64,000 nucleotides of DNA from Pseudomonas sp. FP198 (GCF_030687895.1 NZ_CP117452.1:699501-763500), one strand, 5' to 3'; positions 54,133 to 62,462 are shown, counted from the stretch's first letter. Numbers and translations: made by a program. The notes: generated from the sequence alone by a model not told the origin.

Positions 54133-55065
54133 TCAAGTCCACCAGTACCGAACCAGATGAAAGAAGATCGGTGCGGCGAAGCACACCGAATCCAAGCGGT
54201 CGAGCATGCCGCCGTGACCTTCGATCATATGTCCCCAATCCTTGACGCCTCGGTCGCGCTTGATCGCCGACATGACGATGCCGCCGGCAAACCCCAGCAG
54301 GTTGATCAGCAAGGCAATGAGGAACGACTGCCAGGGGTTGAACGGGGTGATCCACCACAACGCACCGCCAATCAGCGAGGCCAGGAAAATGCCACCGACA
54401 AAGCCCTCGACGGTTTTCGACGGTGACAGGTTCGGTGCGATCTTGTGCTTGCCGAACAACTTGCCGCACACGTACTGCAACACATCCGACAGTTGCACCA
54501 CGATTACCAGATAGGCGATCAAGAGCAGGTTGCGCCCTTCGAAACCGGCAATGTCCAAGGTCAGCAACGCCGGAACAAAGGAGATGCAGAACACCGCGAT
54601 CATCAAGCCCCACTGGACTTTGGAGGCGCGTTCCAAGAAGTGCGTGCTGTCGCCGCCAAGGGACGCGAGGATCGGCAGCAGCAGGAACACGTACACCGGA
54701 ATGAAGATCGAAAACAGCCCGTACCAGTCGTAATAGATCAGCAGGTATTGCAGCGGCAACGCCAGGTAGAACGCCGCTACCAGCGCCGGATAATCGCTGC
54801 GCCGGGTGGGCGTCAGCGTCAGAAATTCCCGCAGCGCGTAGAACGACACAGCGTAGAACAACAGGATCACCGCCGCGTTGCCCAGCCAGAACGCGATGCC
54901 GATCACCAGCACCATGATCCACCAGGCATTGATCCGCGCATTGAGGTTCTCGATGACCGAGTTCGGTGCGCCTTTGGTCCGCAGCTTGAGTATGAAACCG
55001 ACCAGCGAAGCCAGCAGCAGAATCGCGCCGATCCCGCCAAACAACATCAGGGTATATCGATCCAT
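54133..55065 (-). CDS. cdsA: Phosphatidate cytidylyltransferase (CdsA-type)
   Basis: A 310-residue membrane enzyme activating phosphatidate with CTP to CDP-diacylglycerol. About eight helices; the family signature near the C-terminus is present (SAIKRDRGVKDWGHMIEGHGG then MLDRLDSV, about residues 262-290) with conserved acidic residues. The ATG at 55065 comes one base after the plsC-like stop. It is last in a six-gene minus-strand unit equivalent to PA2536-PA2541, distinct from the housekeeping cdsA of the bam/ispC region, so it may serve a special lipid. Confidence 0.92.
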   Translation of the reverse strand: MDRYTLMLFGGIGAILLLASLVGFILKLRTKGAPNSVIENLNARINAWWIMVLVIGIAFWLGNAAVILLFYAVSFYALREFLTLTPTRRSDYPALVAAFYLALPLQYLLIYYDWYGLFSIFIPVYVFLLLPILASLGGDSTHFLERASKVQWGLMIAVFCISFVPALLTLDIAGFEGRNLLLIAYLVIVVQLSDVLQYVCGKLFGKHKIAPNLSPSKTVEGFVGGIFLASLIGGALWWITPFNPWQSFLIALLINLLGFAGGIVMSAIKRDRGVKDWGHMIEGHGGMLDRLDSVCFAAPIFFHLVRYWWT

Positions 55066-55066
55066 G

Positions 55067-55687
55067 TCAGACGTGCTCCGGGGCCAGCGCCAGCAGTGCG
55101 GCGCGGCTGCGTTCAAGGAATTGCTCTTTGCTTTCGCCTTCTTCGATGCACAGCGGCGCGCCGAAACTGGTGGTGCACAGCAGCGGCAAGGGCAATACGC
55201 GGCCCTTGGGCATGACGCGGTTGAGGTTGGCGATCCACACCGGGATCACCTCGACCCCGGGGTGGCTTTTCATCAGGTGGTAGATCCCGCTCTTGAACGG
55301 CAGCAGGCCTTCATCCGGGTTACGTGTGCCCTCGGGGAAGATGATCAGCGAGTCGCCGTTCTCCAGCGCATCGAGCATTGGCTGCAATGGGCTGTAGGAA
55401 GGGTCCTTGCGCTCGCGATCCACCAGCACGCCGTTGAACACCCGGTTGATGATGTAGCGGCGCATCGGGCTGGTTTGCCAATAGTCGGCGCCAGCGACGG
55501 GCCGAGTCAGCTTGCGCAGCGCCGGCGGTAGCGAGGCCCAGAGCAGCACGAAGTCGCCGTGGCTGCTGTGGTTGGCGAAATAGATCCGCTGCACCGGCGT
55601 GGGCGCGCAGCCGAGCCACAGGCTGCGAGCACCGGTGACCATCCGCGCGGCGGAGGTGATGAGGTTGGCGACCACGGGTTCGAACAT
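55067..55687 (-). CDS. 1-acyl-glycerol-3-phosphate acyltransferase-like (PlsC family)
   Basis: A 206-residue acyltransferase. The HX4D motif is NHSSHGDF (His near 40, Asp near 45); the substrate motif FPEGTRN lies near 117, and VIPVWIANLNRVMPKG is the third conserved block. It acylates lysophosphatidate or a related lipid at the inner membrane. The start at 55687 is a Met with AGGAAT upstream. It is separated by 86 bases from the next gene upstream and by 1 base from cdsA. Confidence 0.9.
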   Translation of the reverse strand: MFEPVVANLITSAARMVTGARSLWLGCAPTPVQRIYFANHSSHGDFVLLWASLPPALRKLTRPVAGADYWQTSPMRRYIINRVFNGVLVDRERKDPSYSPLQPMLDALENGDSLIIFPEGTRNPDEGLLPFKSGIYHLMKSHPGVEVIPVWIANLNRVMPKGRVLPLPLLCTTSFGAPLCIEEGESKEQFLERSRAALLALAPEHV

Positions 55688-55773
55688 GAGGATTCCTTGT
55701 CCTGAAAGCTTTGGTTTTATGCGACTTCTATAGCTGACAAACCCTCGCCACAAAAGCCATTCACCTGCTGTTT

Positions 55774-56238
55774 TTAAACACCCAGACCCGAGTAGACCAG
55801 CCAGGGGCTCGCCAATACGAAGCTCACCGTCAGCACCGCTTGCGTAGCCACCAGCAAGGCTTGGCGGCGAAGCAGGCGCATGGAACCGTGGCTGCGCTCG
55901 GGCCATGACCGCCCGCCACGCTCGACCGGTTGCAGGCCGAGGTTGGCGAGGGCGGCGTCCAGCGCCTGGGTACGTTCGGTCAGCGGCTTGTCGGCATCCG
56001 CGACGATCTGAAACAGATCGGCATCGAACGCCACGCGAAACGCCAGATATTTTTCCTGCAAGCCGAGGACGAACACGCCGAAGCTCAGCAACAGCAGCCA
56101 TGGGTCGACGCTGCCCACCAGCCATTGGCCCAGGCCGATCAGCGCCGCCAGCAAGGTCAGGCCGGTGGAGAGCTGGTCCAGCGAATGACCGCGTCGCAGC
56201 AGGCTCGCCACGGTGTGCAGTTCCATGTCACTGCTCAT
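55774..56238 (-). CDS. Conserved membrane protein of the lipid cluster (PA2538-like)
   Basis: A 154-residue protein with two hydrophobic N-terminal helices (about residues 24-40 and 46-60) and a C-terminal one (130-150), with a polar, acidic domain between (DADLFQIVADADKPLTERTQ). No family function recognised. Starts at 56238 or four codons later (MELHTV); the first overlaps the phosphatase gene by 11 bases. Its fixed place between plsC and the phosphatase suggests a structural or regulatory role in the same pathway. Confidence 0.75.
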   Translation of the reverse strand: MSSDMELHTVASLLRRGHSLDQLSTGLTLLAALIGLGQWLVGSVDPWLLLLSFGVFVLGLQEKYLAFRVAFDADLFQIVADADKPLTERTQALDAALANLGLQPVERGGRSWPERSHGSMRLLRRQALLVATQAVLTVSFVLASPWLVYSGLGV

Positions 56239-57571
56239 GGCGACTCCCCGAACCAGTGGTCATTTGCTCCAGCGCCTGGCGATGGACCGGGTGCAATACG
56301 ACACCCGGGCGCGCACGGCGGATCCGGGCGATGGCCGCCTCGACACTGTCGGCCCGACCGCTGTGCAGCAACCACGCCGCCACGACGGTGGCGCTACGCG
56401 AATAACCCAAGGCGCAGCAGACCAGTACCGGCCCGTGCTGGCGCAGGTGTTCGATGGTCTGCGCGGCGCTCAGGCATTGTTCGGCGGTCGGTGCGCTGAG
56501 GTCGAGAACCGGCAAGGTGCGATAGGCGATGGCTGAGCTGTCCATGGACAGTTCCGCGCACAGGTCGAGCACGGCGTTGAACGGGGTGTTCCGCAGTTCT
56601 GCCGACGTAGGAATCCGCCCGAGCCATACGTCATCCGCCACCTGATCCGGCTGCGGATGTTTGCGCGTCCACACGCGGGAATTGATCCACGCCGCCGCCA
56701 GATAGGGCGCCAGCAACCAGCGCACCGCCGGGCTCAGCCGGCCATCTTCACGCTTCTGGAACCCGCTGGCGCCGAACGCCAGGTAATTCAACGCCACCAT
56801 GAGCACCGCGACCGCCGGCCAGATCAGCCAGAGCCACGCGCCGCCGAAGGCGAACGCCAACGTGAAGAGCACTGCGGCGCCGAGGCCATAACGCAAGGCC
56901 AGGCGCAGGCGCGCCGGGTCGCGCGTCAGGCGTGCACTTCGCAGTGGGCTCGGTCGGTCCAGCGGCCACAGCCAGACGCACAACCAACCGGCCAACGCAC
57001 CGGTGGGGACGTCGACAAAATGGTGTTGGTAAGTGGTCAATACCGACACGCCAATCAAGGCGAACCAGCCGTGCATCAACCAGCGCCAGAAGCCTTGCAG
57101 GTGACGTTGATAGCAGACCCAGAGCACCACCAGCAGCGCGATGTGCAGGGACGGCGCCTGGTTGAACGGCTTGTCGAAGCCGGCCAGCACGTCGAACATC
57201 CAGCCGAACACCCCGTCCATTTCCGGCCGCGCAAAGGTGAACGTCAGCGGCCAGAGCAGGAAGCAACTGACGGCAATCACCTGGGCCGTGAGCAGGCGCA
57301 GGGCGTGGCGCTTGAGTTCGTCGCGGCTGTTGGGGAGCAGCAGGGACAGGCCGTACAACAAGTCGATCGACCAGTACGGCACGATGGTCCAGGCCAGGAA
57401 CGGCATGTGGCTTTCCCAAGCGAACACCAGCGTGCCGACGTCGTCGCGCTGGGACGTGACCCAGGTGGCGAAGCCGTAGGTGCTGAAGAACAGCGGCGCC
57501 AGCAACAGCAGCCAGAGCACCGCCGGTTTCAGCAGCGCGGGCTCGCGGACCGGAACAATGACCGCGCTCAT
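56228..57571 (-). CDS. PAP2-like membrane phosphatase fused to a dual-specificity phosphatase domain
   Basis: A 447-residue fusion. The N-terminal 300 residues are a polytopic PAP2-type module: FNQAPSLHIAL supplies the Ser-x-His block and TTYQHHFVDVPTGALAG the His-x3-Asp block. After the last helices comes a soluble dual-specificity phosphatase domain (about 310-440) with VWLGRIPTSAEL and the catalytic CALGYSRS (C-x5-R). Both domains can remove phosphate from lipids, as PgpB and PTPMT-like enzymes do with phosphatidylglycerophosphate. The start at 57571 overlaps the preceding gene by ATGA. Confidence 0.88.
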   Translation of the reverse strand: MSAVIVPVREPALLKPAVLWLLLLAPLFFSTYGFATWVTSQRDDVGTLVFAWESHMPFLAWTIVPYWSIDLLYGLSLLLPNSRDELKRHALRLLTAQVIAVSCFLLWPLTFTFARPEMDGVFGWMFDVLAGFDKPFNQAPSLHIALLVVLWVCYQRHLQGFWRWLMHGWFALIGVSVLTTYQHHFVDVPTGALAGWLCVWLWPLDRPSPLRSARLTRDPARLRLALRYGLGAAVLFTLAFAFGGAWLWLIWPAVAVLMVALNYLAFGASGFQKREDGRLSPAVRWLLAPYLAAAWINSRVWTRKHPQPDQVADDVWLGRIPTSAELRNTPFNAVLDLCAELSMDSSAIAYRTLPVLDLSAPTAEQCLSAAQTIEHLRQHGPVLVCCALGYSRSATVVAAWLLHSGRADSVEAAIARIRRARPGVVLHPVHRQALEQMTTGSGSRHEQ

Positions 57572-59328
57572 TACTGGACTCGCTGAGCCAGCGAAACGCT
57601 GAAGATGCCCCACTCATCGACCCGCAGGGTGATCTTGCGGAAACCCGCCGCCTCAACCAATTGGTCCATTTCCGCTTGCGTGCGCCGACGCATCACCCAG
57701 GCTTGGCCGGCACGGTGGCTGGTCAGGGCGCGGGCGATCAATTCCAGCTGCGGGTGCCACGGCTGACCGGTGTAGACCAGGAAACCACCGGGTTCGACCG
57801 CTTCGGCCAGGCCGGCCAGAGAGCCAGCGACCATCTGGTTATCGGCGAACAACTCATACAGGCCCGACACCACGGCGAGGGTCGGCTTGGGTTCCAGGGC
57901 GGCGAGATCCTGACGGTCGAAGGCATCGCCTTTGACGAATCGAGCGATATCGCCCAAACCTTTTTCAACGATCAGCGCACTGCCGTCGCGCACGTTGATG
58001 TCGCTGTAGTCGCGCAGCAGGATCGACTCCGGCAACGGGCTGACGCCTTGCAGCGCCTCGAGAATGTAACGGCCGTGTCCGGCGGCGATGTCGACGATGC
58101 GCACTTCGCGGTCCTGCTCGCGCAATTTGCCCATCGCCAGGCGCAGCAACTCTTCGACGTGCAACTTGCGTTGGCGAATGCCACGCCAGCCGATGGAGTT
58201 CAGGTAGTTCTGGTCGATCATCTTGCCCAGCGCCGACGTGCCGGTGGGGCGGTTGCGATAGACGTAATCCAGGGTACTGCCGGAGTCGAACCCGGTGTCG
58301 AAGCCCAGCTTCACCCCGGCGGACAACTTGCTGCCAAACCGCATGCTGGCGCGGGTCATGCGCCAGTAAAGGTCGCGCAACGAGTTGTGGGGCAGCGGTG
58401 TGGCCAGGGTTTCGGCTTCGGCGCAGGTCACGCCCAGGCGATCGGCGTCCAGCAGGGAGGGGCGGTCCAGCGGTCGGGCAAAGTTTTGCAGGATAAAACG
58501 TCGGGCACTGGCAATCGCCGGCGCACGGTTTTTCTCGCCGAGGGTGTCGTGGAAGAAACCCGGCAGGATGTGTTTTTCCTTGTGCAGGCTGCCCAGTCGC
58601 TCGAAGAACTGCTCCTGGGGTTTGCGATGCACCACGAAATCGGAACCGGAGATCAACAGCTGCGTCGGCACCTGGATTGCCTGCGCGTCGGCGACAACCC
58701 GGTCGGCCGCTTCGTACAGGCCCAGTAGCACATTCACCGAAATGGCCTTGGTGATCAGCGGATCGCTGTCGTAGGACGCCACCCGCTCCGGGTCATGACT
58801 GAGGAACTTCGCCTTGACGTAGCTGTTGACGAAGAAGTTGCCACGAAACTTGCGCATCAGCGCCAGGCCCGGACGGGCAAACGGCACGTAGAGCTTGACC
58901 TTGAAGGCCGGCGACGCCAGCACCAGCGAACGGATGCGTGGTGCGTAATCGTGGACCCAGGTGGATGCGATCACCGCACCGACGCTTTGCGCCACCACGG
59001 CGATGTTCTGTTCGTCGATCTGGTGCGTCGCGCCGATGTGGTCACAAAAGGTCTGCACATCACGCGCGCTGGTGGCAAAACTCGGACTGTCGCCGCGTTC
59101 GCCAGGCGACTGGCCGTGGCCGCGTGCGTCCCAGGCGAAGAACTCGAACCCGGGCAGATCCAGCTCATCCACCAGATGCGCGATGCGCCCGGAGTGTTCA
59201 TGGCCGCGGTGAAACAACAACACAGCCTGACGGGGTTCACCCGTCGCGGCCTCGACAGCCGGCCAGTGCCGGTAGAACAACTCCACGCCATCGTGGGTGG
59301 TGAACGTCAGTTCCTGGGCTTCGCGCAT
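57571..59328 (-). CDS. Alpha/beta hydrolase fused to a class I SAM-dependent methyltransferase
   Basis: A 585-residue bifunctional protein. Residues about 10-275 are a monoglyceride-lipase-like alpha/beta hydrolase: LLFHRGHEHSGR (oxyanion region, His-Arg-Gly instead of the usual His-Gly), WDARGHGQSPGE, and the nucleophile elbow VAQSVGAV, so Ala replaces the first Gly of GxSxG. ISGSDFVVHRK and GFFHDTLGE carry the Asp and His. Residues about 370-580 are a methyltransferase with VRIVDIAAGHGRYI and VVSGLYELF. The start at 59328 follows AAGGAAG. It may modify a lipid head group or acyl chain. Confidence 0.87.
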   Translation of the reverse strand: MREAQELTFTTHDGVELFYRHWPAVEAATGEPRQAVLLFHRGHEHSGRIAHLVDELDLPGFEFFAWDARGHGQSPGERGDSPSFATSARDVQTFCDHIGATHQIDEQNIAVVAQSVGAVIASTWVHDYAPRIRSLVLASPAFKVKLYVPFARPGLALMRKFRGNFFVNSYVKAKFLSHDPERVASYDSDPLITKAISVNVLLGLYEAADRVVADAQAIQVPTQLLISGSDFVVHRKPQEQFFERLGSLHKEKHILPGFFHDTLGEKNRAPAIASARRFILQNFARPLDRPSLLDADRLGVTCAEAETLATPLPHNSLRDLYWRMTRASMRFGSKLSAGVKLGFDTGFDSGSTLDYVYRNRPTGTSALGKMIDQNYLNSIGWRGIRQRKLHVEELLRLAMGKLREQDREVRIVDIAAGHGRYILEALQGVSPLPESILLRDYSDINVRDGSALIVEKGLGDIARFVKGDAFDRQDLAALEPKPTLAVVSGLYELFADNQMVAGSLAGLAEAVEPGGFLVYTGQPWHPQLELIARALTSHRAGQAWVMRRRTQAEMDQLVEAAGFRKITLRVDEWGIFSVSLAQRVQ

Positions 59329-59338
59329 TGCAACTTCC

Positions 59339-59962
59339 TTATGCTGAGGGAGCGTTTTCCGACACCTGGCGCAGGCCATGACGGACCCGATTGACCAAGG
59401 TATAAACCAGCAGGGCGGCAACCACCGCCATCACACCATCAACCCACAGCGCCCCGAGCCAACCCAGGGCAATACCGGTCGCGAGCACGCCAAACACGAA
59501 GGCGCGATCACTCTTGCCCATCGGCCCGTCATAACGCCGCGAAGCCCCGACCATCGCCCCCAGCACGCCGGCGTATTCGCTGAACAACGCCAACAGCGTG
59601 ACCAACAACACGAGCAACAGGCTGGTATCGGCAAACAGGGCAAAAGGCAGGATCAAGGCAGCGTCGGCGATGATATCGCATAGCTCATTGAGGTACGCGC
59701 CCAGATTCGATTGCTGGCCAAACTCCCGCGCCAGCATGCCATCCACCGCGTTCAAGGCCATGCGCAGGAACATCCACACAGGCACCAGGATAAAAACCCA
59801 CGGATGACTGGCGAACCACGCGATCACCGCCCCCACCAACACCGACACAGCACCCGCCAGGAGCGTGACCTGGTTGGCGGTGACACCCTTGTTGTAAAGA
59901 CGTTGGACGGTGGGGCGAAGCAAATTCTGGAAGGCGGGTTTGAGTTGATAAATGGAAGGCAT
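59339..59962 (-). CDS. CDP-alcohol phosphatidyltransferase with altered metal motif
   Basis: A 207-residue six-helix enzyme that normally swaps CMP of a CDP-linked lipid or alcohol for another alcohol. The family motif is readable at about residues 69-99: NAVDGMLAREFGQQSNLG then AYLNELCD. Against the canonical D-x2-D-G-x2-A-R-x8-G-x3-D-x3-D, the first and third Asp are Asn, while the second and fourth remain. This is a metal-site change, possibly typical of its subfamily. First gene of the lipid cluster, 10 bases before the hydrolase-methyltransferase gene. Product lipid unknown. Confidence 0.88.
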   Translation of the reverse strand: MPSIYQLKPAFQNLLRPTVQRLYNKGVTANQVTLLAGAVSVLVGAVIAWFASHPWVFILVPVWMFLRMALNAVDGMLAREFGQQSNLGAYLNELCDIIADAALILPFALFADTSLLLVLLVTLLALFSEYAGVLGAMVGASRRYDGPMGKSDRAFVFGVLATGIALGWLGALWVDGVMAVVAALLVYTLVNRVRHGLRQVSENAPSA

Positions 59963-60120
59963 TTGAAATGGGATCTCGGCCGGACTCGGGGCTGTGCTTG
60001 TGCAGATGCGAGATTACGATAGGTTGAGGCCTTACAGGTGGGTATTTACTGGGAATGCGCGCGGGTAGGCATCTGCGCGGGTGTTTGCGCTGGAAAACCG
60101 ACTACAAAAGGACTGTTGAA

Positions 60121-60579
60121 ATGCTGCGAGTGGATTGGCTCATTAACCACATGGATAAGTGCAACCTGATGGCCGAGTGGCTTCATCTGGAGTTCAGCTA
60201 TGAATTTGCGCAGCAATCGCTCGCCAGTTGGCAGGAAGAGTTTGCAGCGGGGCAACACGATGGCCGCTGGAAATGCCTGATCGCCCTGGAGCACGACCAG
60301 TTGTTGGGCGGCGCCTCGCTGGCGGGTGACGATCTGCCTGATCGCCCCGACCTCGGCCCTTGGCTTGCCTGCGTATTCACCAGCCCGAATGCCCGTCGCA
60401 GAGGGCTCGCGGAGCTGTTGATCGACGGCATCTGTAGCCATGCGAAAGAGGCAGGCTTTACCACCTTGTTCCTGCACACCCACAGCCAACGGGATTATTA
60501 CGCCAGGCTGGGCTGGGAAGTGCTGGAGCGCTTCGAGGCTTGGGGCAAGGAGCAATGGCTCATGGCCCGGTGTTTATGA
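60121..60579 (+). CDS. GNAT family N-acetyltransferase
   Basis: A 152-residue acetyltransferase. The acetyl-CoA pyrophosphate loop is in ACVFTSPNARRRGLAELLIDGI (Arg-Arg-x-Gly-Leu/Ala, about 90-105), and LFLHTHSQRDYYARLGWEVLERF is the C-terminal motif B. The ATG at 60121 has AAGGA upstream and removes 22 implausible residues of an upstream reading. Divergent from the lipid cluster. Substrate unknown. Confidence 0.85.
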   Translation: MLRVDWLINHMDKCNLMAEWLHLEFSYEFAQQSLASWQEEFAAGQHDGRWKCLIALEHDQLLGGASLAGDDLPDRPDLGPWLACVFTSPNARRRGLAELLIDGICSHAKEAGFTTLFLHTHSQRDYYARLGWEVLERFEAWGKEQWLMARCL

Positions 60580-60591
60580 TCTCTATAAGCG

Positions 60592-60828
60592 CTAGCCCCC
60601 AGCACGCAACGGCCCGCCGACCGGGACGTACTCGACCGGGGCATCCCCGGACAGCGTTTCGATGGGGTCTTCGGTGTAGCCGAAGCCTTCCTCTTTCAGA
60701 TTGATCGAATGCACGCTGTGCTCACGGGCGGAGTTGTCGGTGAGCTTGGTGAACAGGCGGTGATCGGCGGGCAAGGTGAAGCGATCGCCGGGGTGGAGTT
60801 GGGCGAAGGTCAGGGTGGGGTGGTTCAT
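60592..60828 (-). CDS. Small conserved hypothetical protein
   Basis: A 78-residue soluble protein starting MNHPTLTFAQLHPGDRF, with GGAG before the ATG at 60828. It looks like a small beta-barrel (HPGDRFTLPADHRLFTKL; GDAPVEYVPVGG), acidic and without Cys. No family recognised. Its 3' end faces the GNAT gene 12 bases away. Confidence 0.65.
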   Translation of the reverse strand: MNHPTLTFAQLHPGDRFTLPADHRLFTKLTDNSAREHSVHSINLKEEGFGYTEDPIETLSGDAPVEYVPVGGPLRAGG

Positions 60829-60957
60829 GACGGGGCGCTCCGAGTGATACGTGGTCTCTATGGGGATTGAGGGGCGCGTTGGGATTGGGTTCCGTTTTTG
60901 CACAGCACAACGCGATAACCGGCCCGAAACACGGCCCCGGCCTTTAGGCGATCCCTT

Positions 60958-60980
60958 GTGGGAGCGAGCTTGCTCGCGAT
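60958..60980 (+). repeat. Single REP sequence
   Basis: One unpaired copy of the 23-bp REP core (GTGGGAGCGAGCTTGCTCGC plus GAT). It lies in the 310-base gap between the two small minus-strand genes at 60592 and 61139. The rest of that gap shows no gene. Confidence 0.92.
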
Positions 60981-61138
60981 GGCGGTGTATGAGCCAAGCC
61001 CATCCAATTGACCTGACACCATCGGCAATAAGCTCATGTGTCATAAATCCGCAGCCTTAACATCTTGCCGGCAACGCCTTGCGCCTCTACCTGCAACCAG
61101 ACGAATAACAATTTTGCAGCGTGTCTGTTTTGTAATGA

Positions 61139-61516
61139 TTACAAGAAACTAACGTTGATCCTATCTACCTTGATTTTCACAAAACACCCTGCCACCTCTG
61201 GATAGTCAAAATGAATGTCTTCATCCGAAAAAACGGTGAAGGTCCTAAAGGTCCCTACTTCTAATGCTCCATACAAATAGTAGCCGAAACCATCCCCGTT
61301 TTTCTCAAGCAATGCATTGGTTTCAGGCGCTAATTCAATTTGAATGGGGTCGGAATAGTCAATTGTCAGTTCCGCCAAGTACGTCTCGCCCACGGCTACG
61401 ATGTATGCGCAATAGTTGACAAAGCACTCCACAGTGACTCCGCAGGTATGCAGGGTCACGCAATCTTCCACCATGTCATCCATCGCAAGGATTTTTACTT
61501 TGGTTTCTTTATTCAT
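61139..61516 (-). CDS. Hypothetical protein, possible orphan immunity protein
   Basis: A 125-residue acidic protein starting MNKETKVKILAMDDMVEDCVTL. It is beta-rich with several Cys (DCVTLHTCGVTVECFVNYCAY), an aromatic, acidic C-terminal part (FSDEDIHFDYPEVAG) and no signal peptide. Small acidic proteins of this kind are common downstream of Rhs toxins, and it lies on the same strand about 1.4 kb behind the rhs gene, so an orphan immunity role is a guess from context only. Lower GC than the neighbouring core genes. Confidence 0.6.
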   Translation of the reverse strand: MNKETKVKILAMDDMVEDCVTLHTCGVTVECFVNYCAYIVAVGETYLAELTIDYSDPIQIELAPETNALLEKNGDGFGYYLYGALEVGTFRTFTVFSDEDIHFDYPEVAGCFVKIKVDRINVSFL

Positions 61517-61530
61517 AAGGTTTTATTGTC

Positions 61531-61863
61531 TTGCCTTTTGGGGCGAATGGGGTGGATTTATTAAAAATAAATCCGTCCCCTTTTCCCACTGCTACGCGGG
61601 CGTTGGATTACTACCTGAAGCCCAAGCCTAAGGGAGAACCGTCTGACAAGACTGACTCCATTTTTCGGATTGATCCCGACGTTAATTCTGGGTGTTTGCT
61701 TGCGAATCTGAGTGAGAACTTGGCTTCGGCTAATGCAATGATCAGCGATTTGGCGTTTGATCTGGATGGATCAAGGCGACATATTGCGCTGGGGATTTTG
61801 CAGGTGATTGAAGTGAGTGAATTGTTGGCGAATCGGGCGTTGGATATTGTTGAGGTGAGGTAG
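61531..61863 (+). CDS. DUF6124 (DUF3077) family protein, probably 5'-truncated
   Basis: The last 85 codons match the small Pseudomonas DUF6124 family: ATRALDYYLKPKP, then FRIDPDVNSGCLLANLSENLASANAMISDLAFDLDGSRRHIALGILQVIE and NRALD. The first 20 codons do not. They run through an AT-rich palindrome and CCGTCCCCTTTTCCC, have only TTG (61531) or GTG (61552) as starts, and no ribosome site. The normal N-terminus seems replaced, so this is likely a remnant, although a short product cannot be excluded. Family function is unknown. Confidence 0.55.
   Translation: MPFGANGVDLLKINPSPFPTATRALDYYLKPKPKGEPSDKTDSIFRIDPDVNSGCLLANLSENLASANAMISDLAFDLDGSRRHIALGILQVIEVSELLANRALDIVEVR
61554..61587. repeat. AT-rich palindrome with CCGTCCCCTTTTCCC tail
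   Basis: GGATTTAT-TAAAA-ATAAATCC (61554-61574), an 8-bp stem, followed directly by GTCCCCTTTTCCC. Sequences of this kind (AAATAAATCCGTCCCC) recur around mobile or rearranged sites in many proteobacteria. Here it marks the point where the DUF6124 gene loses its expected N-terminus. Confidence 0.6.
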
Positions 61864-61876
61864 AAGAAGGCGTCAC

Positions 61877-61910
61877 GCGTAAAAGGTCTTCTTAGCAAGA
61901 TCTTTTACGC
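61877..61910. terminator. Long hairpin between DUF6124 remnant and the Rhs-linked genes
   Basis: Stem GCGTAAAAGGTCTT / AAGATCTTTTACGC (14 bp with one G-T pair), loop CTTAGC. It lies 14 bases after the DUF6124 stop and about 110 bases beyond the 3' end of the minus-strand gene at 62019. It may terminate from either side, though the U-run is inside the stem, not after it. Confidence 0.55.
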
Positions 61911-62018
61911 GGCTTCAATTCCACGATTGAGGTTTCACGATGAACGCGGGAAATTTTATAGGACCTTGTCACGCTATCGCAGCGTGAACGCTGAGTTATC
62001 ATATGTCTAACATAGGTG

Positions 62019-62417
62019 TCACAAATCTTTGCCTACAGATAGCATCCAGCGCTTGTGATAATCAAACTGAGTTTCAATATCGGCGACTAGATCCTTGTCC
62101 TCGTAATCAAAAATCTGGACTATGTTCTCCCTGCCTGCGGCTTTGCCCCAGGAAACCTCGTAAGCCACTAATCCGCTGGCCATTTGCGAGCACATACGCG
62201 AAGGGTATACGTTGATTTTTGAACCCTTGCATAGGAATTTAACGTTGGGGAAATATTGTCTTACCTTGCCAAGGCACATGTAGAAGTCAAGGTCTGTGAA
62301 TGTTTTCTCTGGCTCGCCCGGGATTTTTACTGTCAGGGCTATATTTTTTCTGGCGCATTCAAAAATTGCGTGATTGATCTTTCCGTTAATCTCAATAGTT
62401 ATTTTTTTGATGATCAT
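62019..62417 (-). CDS. Hypothetical protein linked to rhs (second immunity-like gene)
   Basis: A 132-residue soluble protein: MIIKKITIEINGKINHAIFE, then FTDLDFYMCLGKVRQYFPNVKFLCKG, SRMCSQMASGLVAYEVSWGK and a helical C-terminus. I know no function for it, but its position, second gene after rhs on the same strand and 45 bases from the first immunity candidate, is where orphan immunity genes accumulate. AT-rich relative to core genes. Confidence 0.65.
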   Translation of the reverse strand: MIIKKITIEINGKINHAIFECARKNIALTVKIPGEPEKTFTDLDFYMCLGKVRQYFPNVKFLCKGSKINVYPSRMCSQMASGLVAYEVSWGKAAGRENIVQIFDYEDKDLVADIETQFDYHKRWMLSVGKDL

Positions 62418-62462
62418 TTTATGGGTTGCCTAGCGGAAGTGCGCATTAGGAAACTGTCCTGG

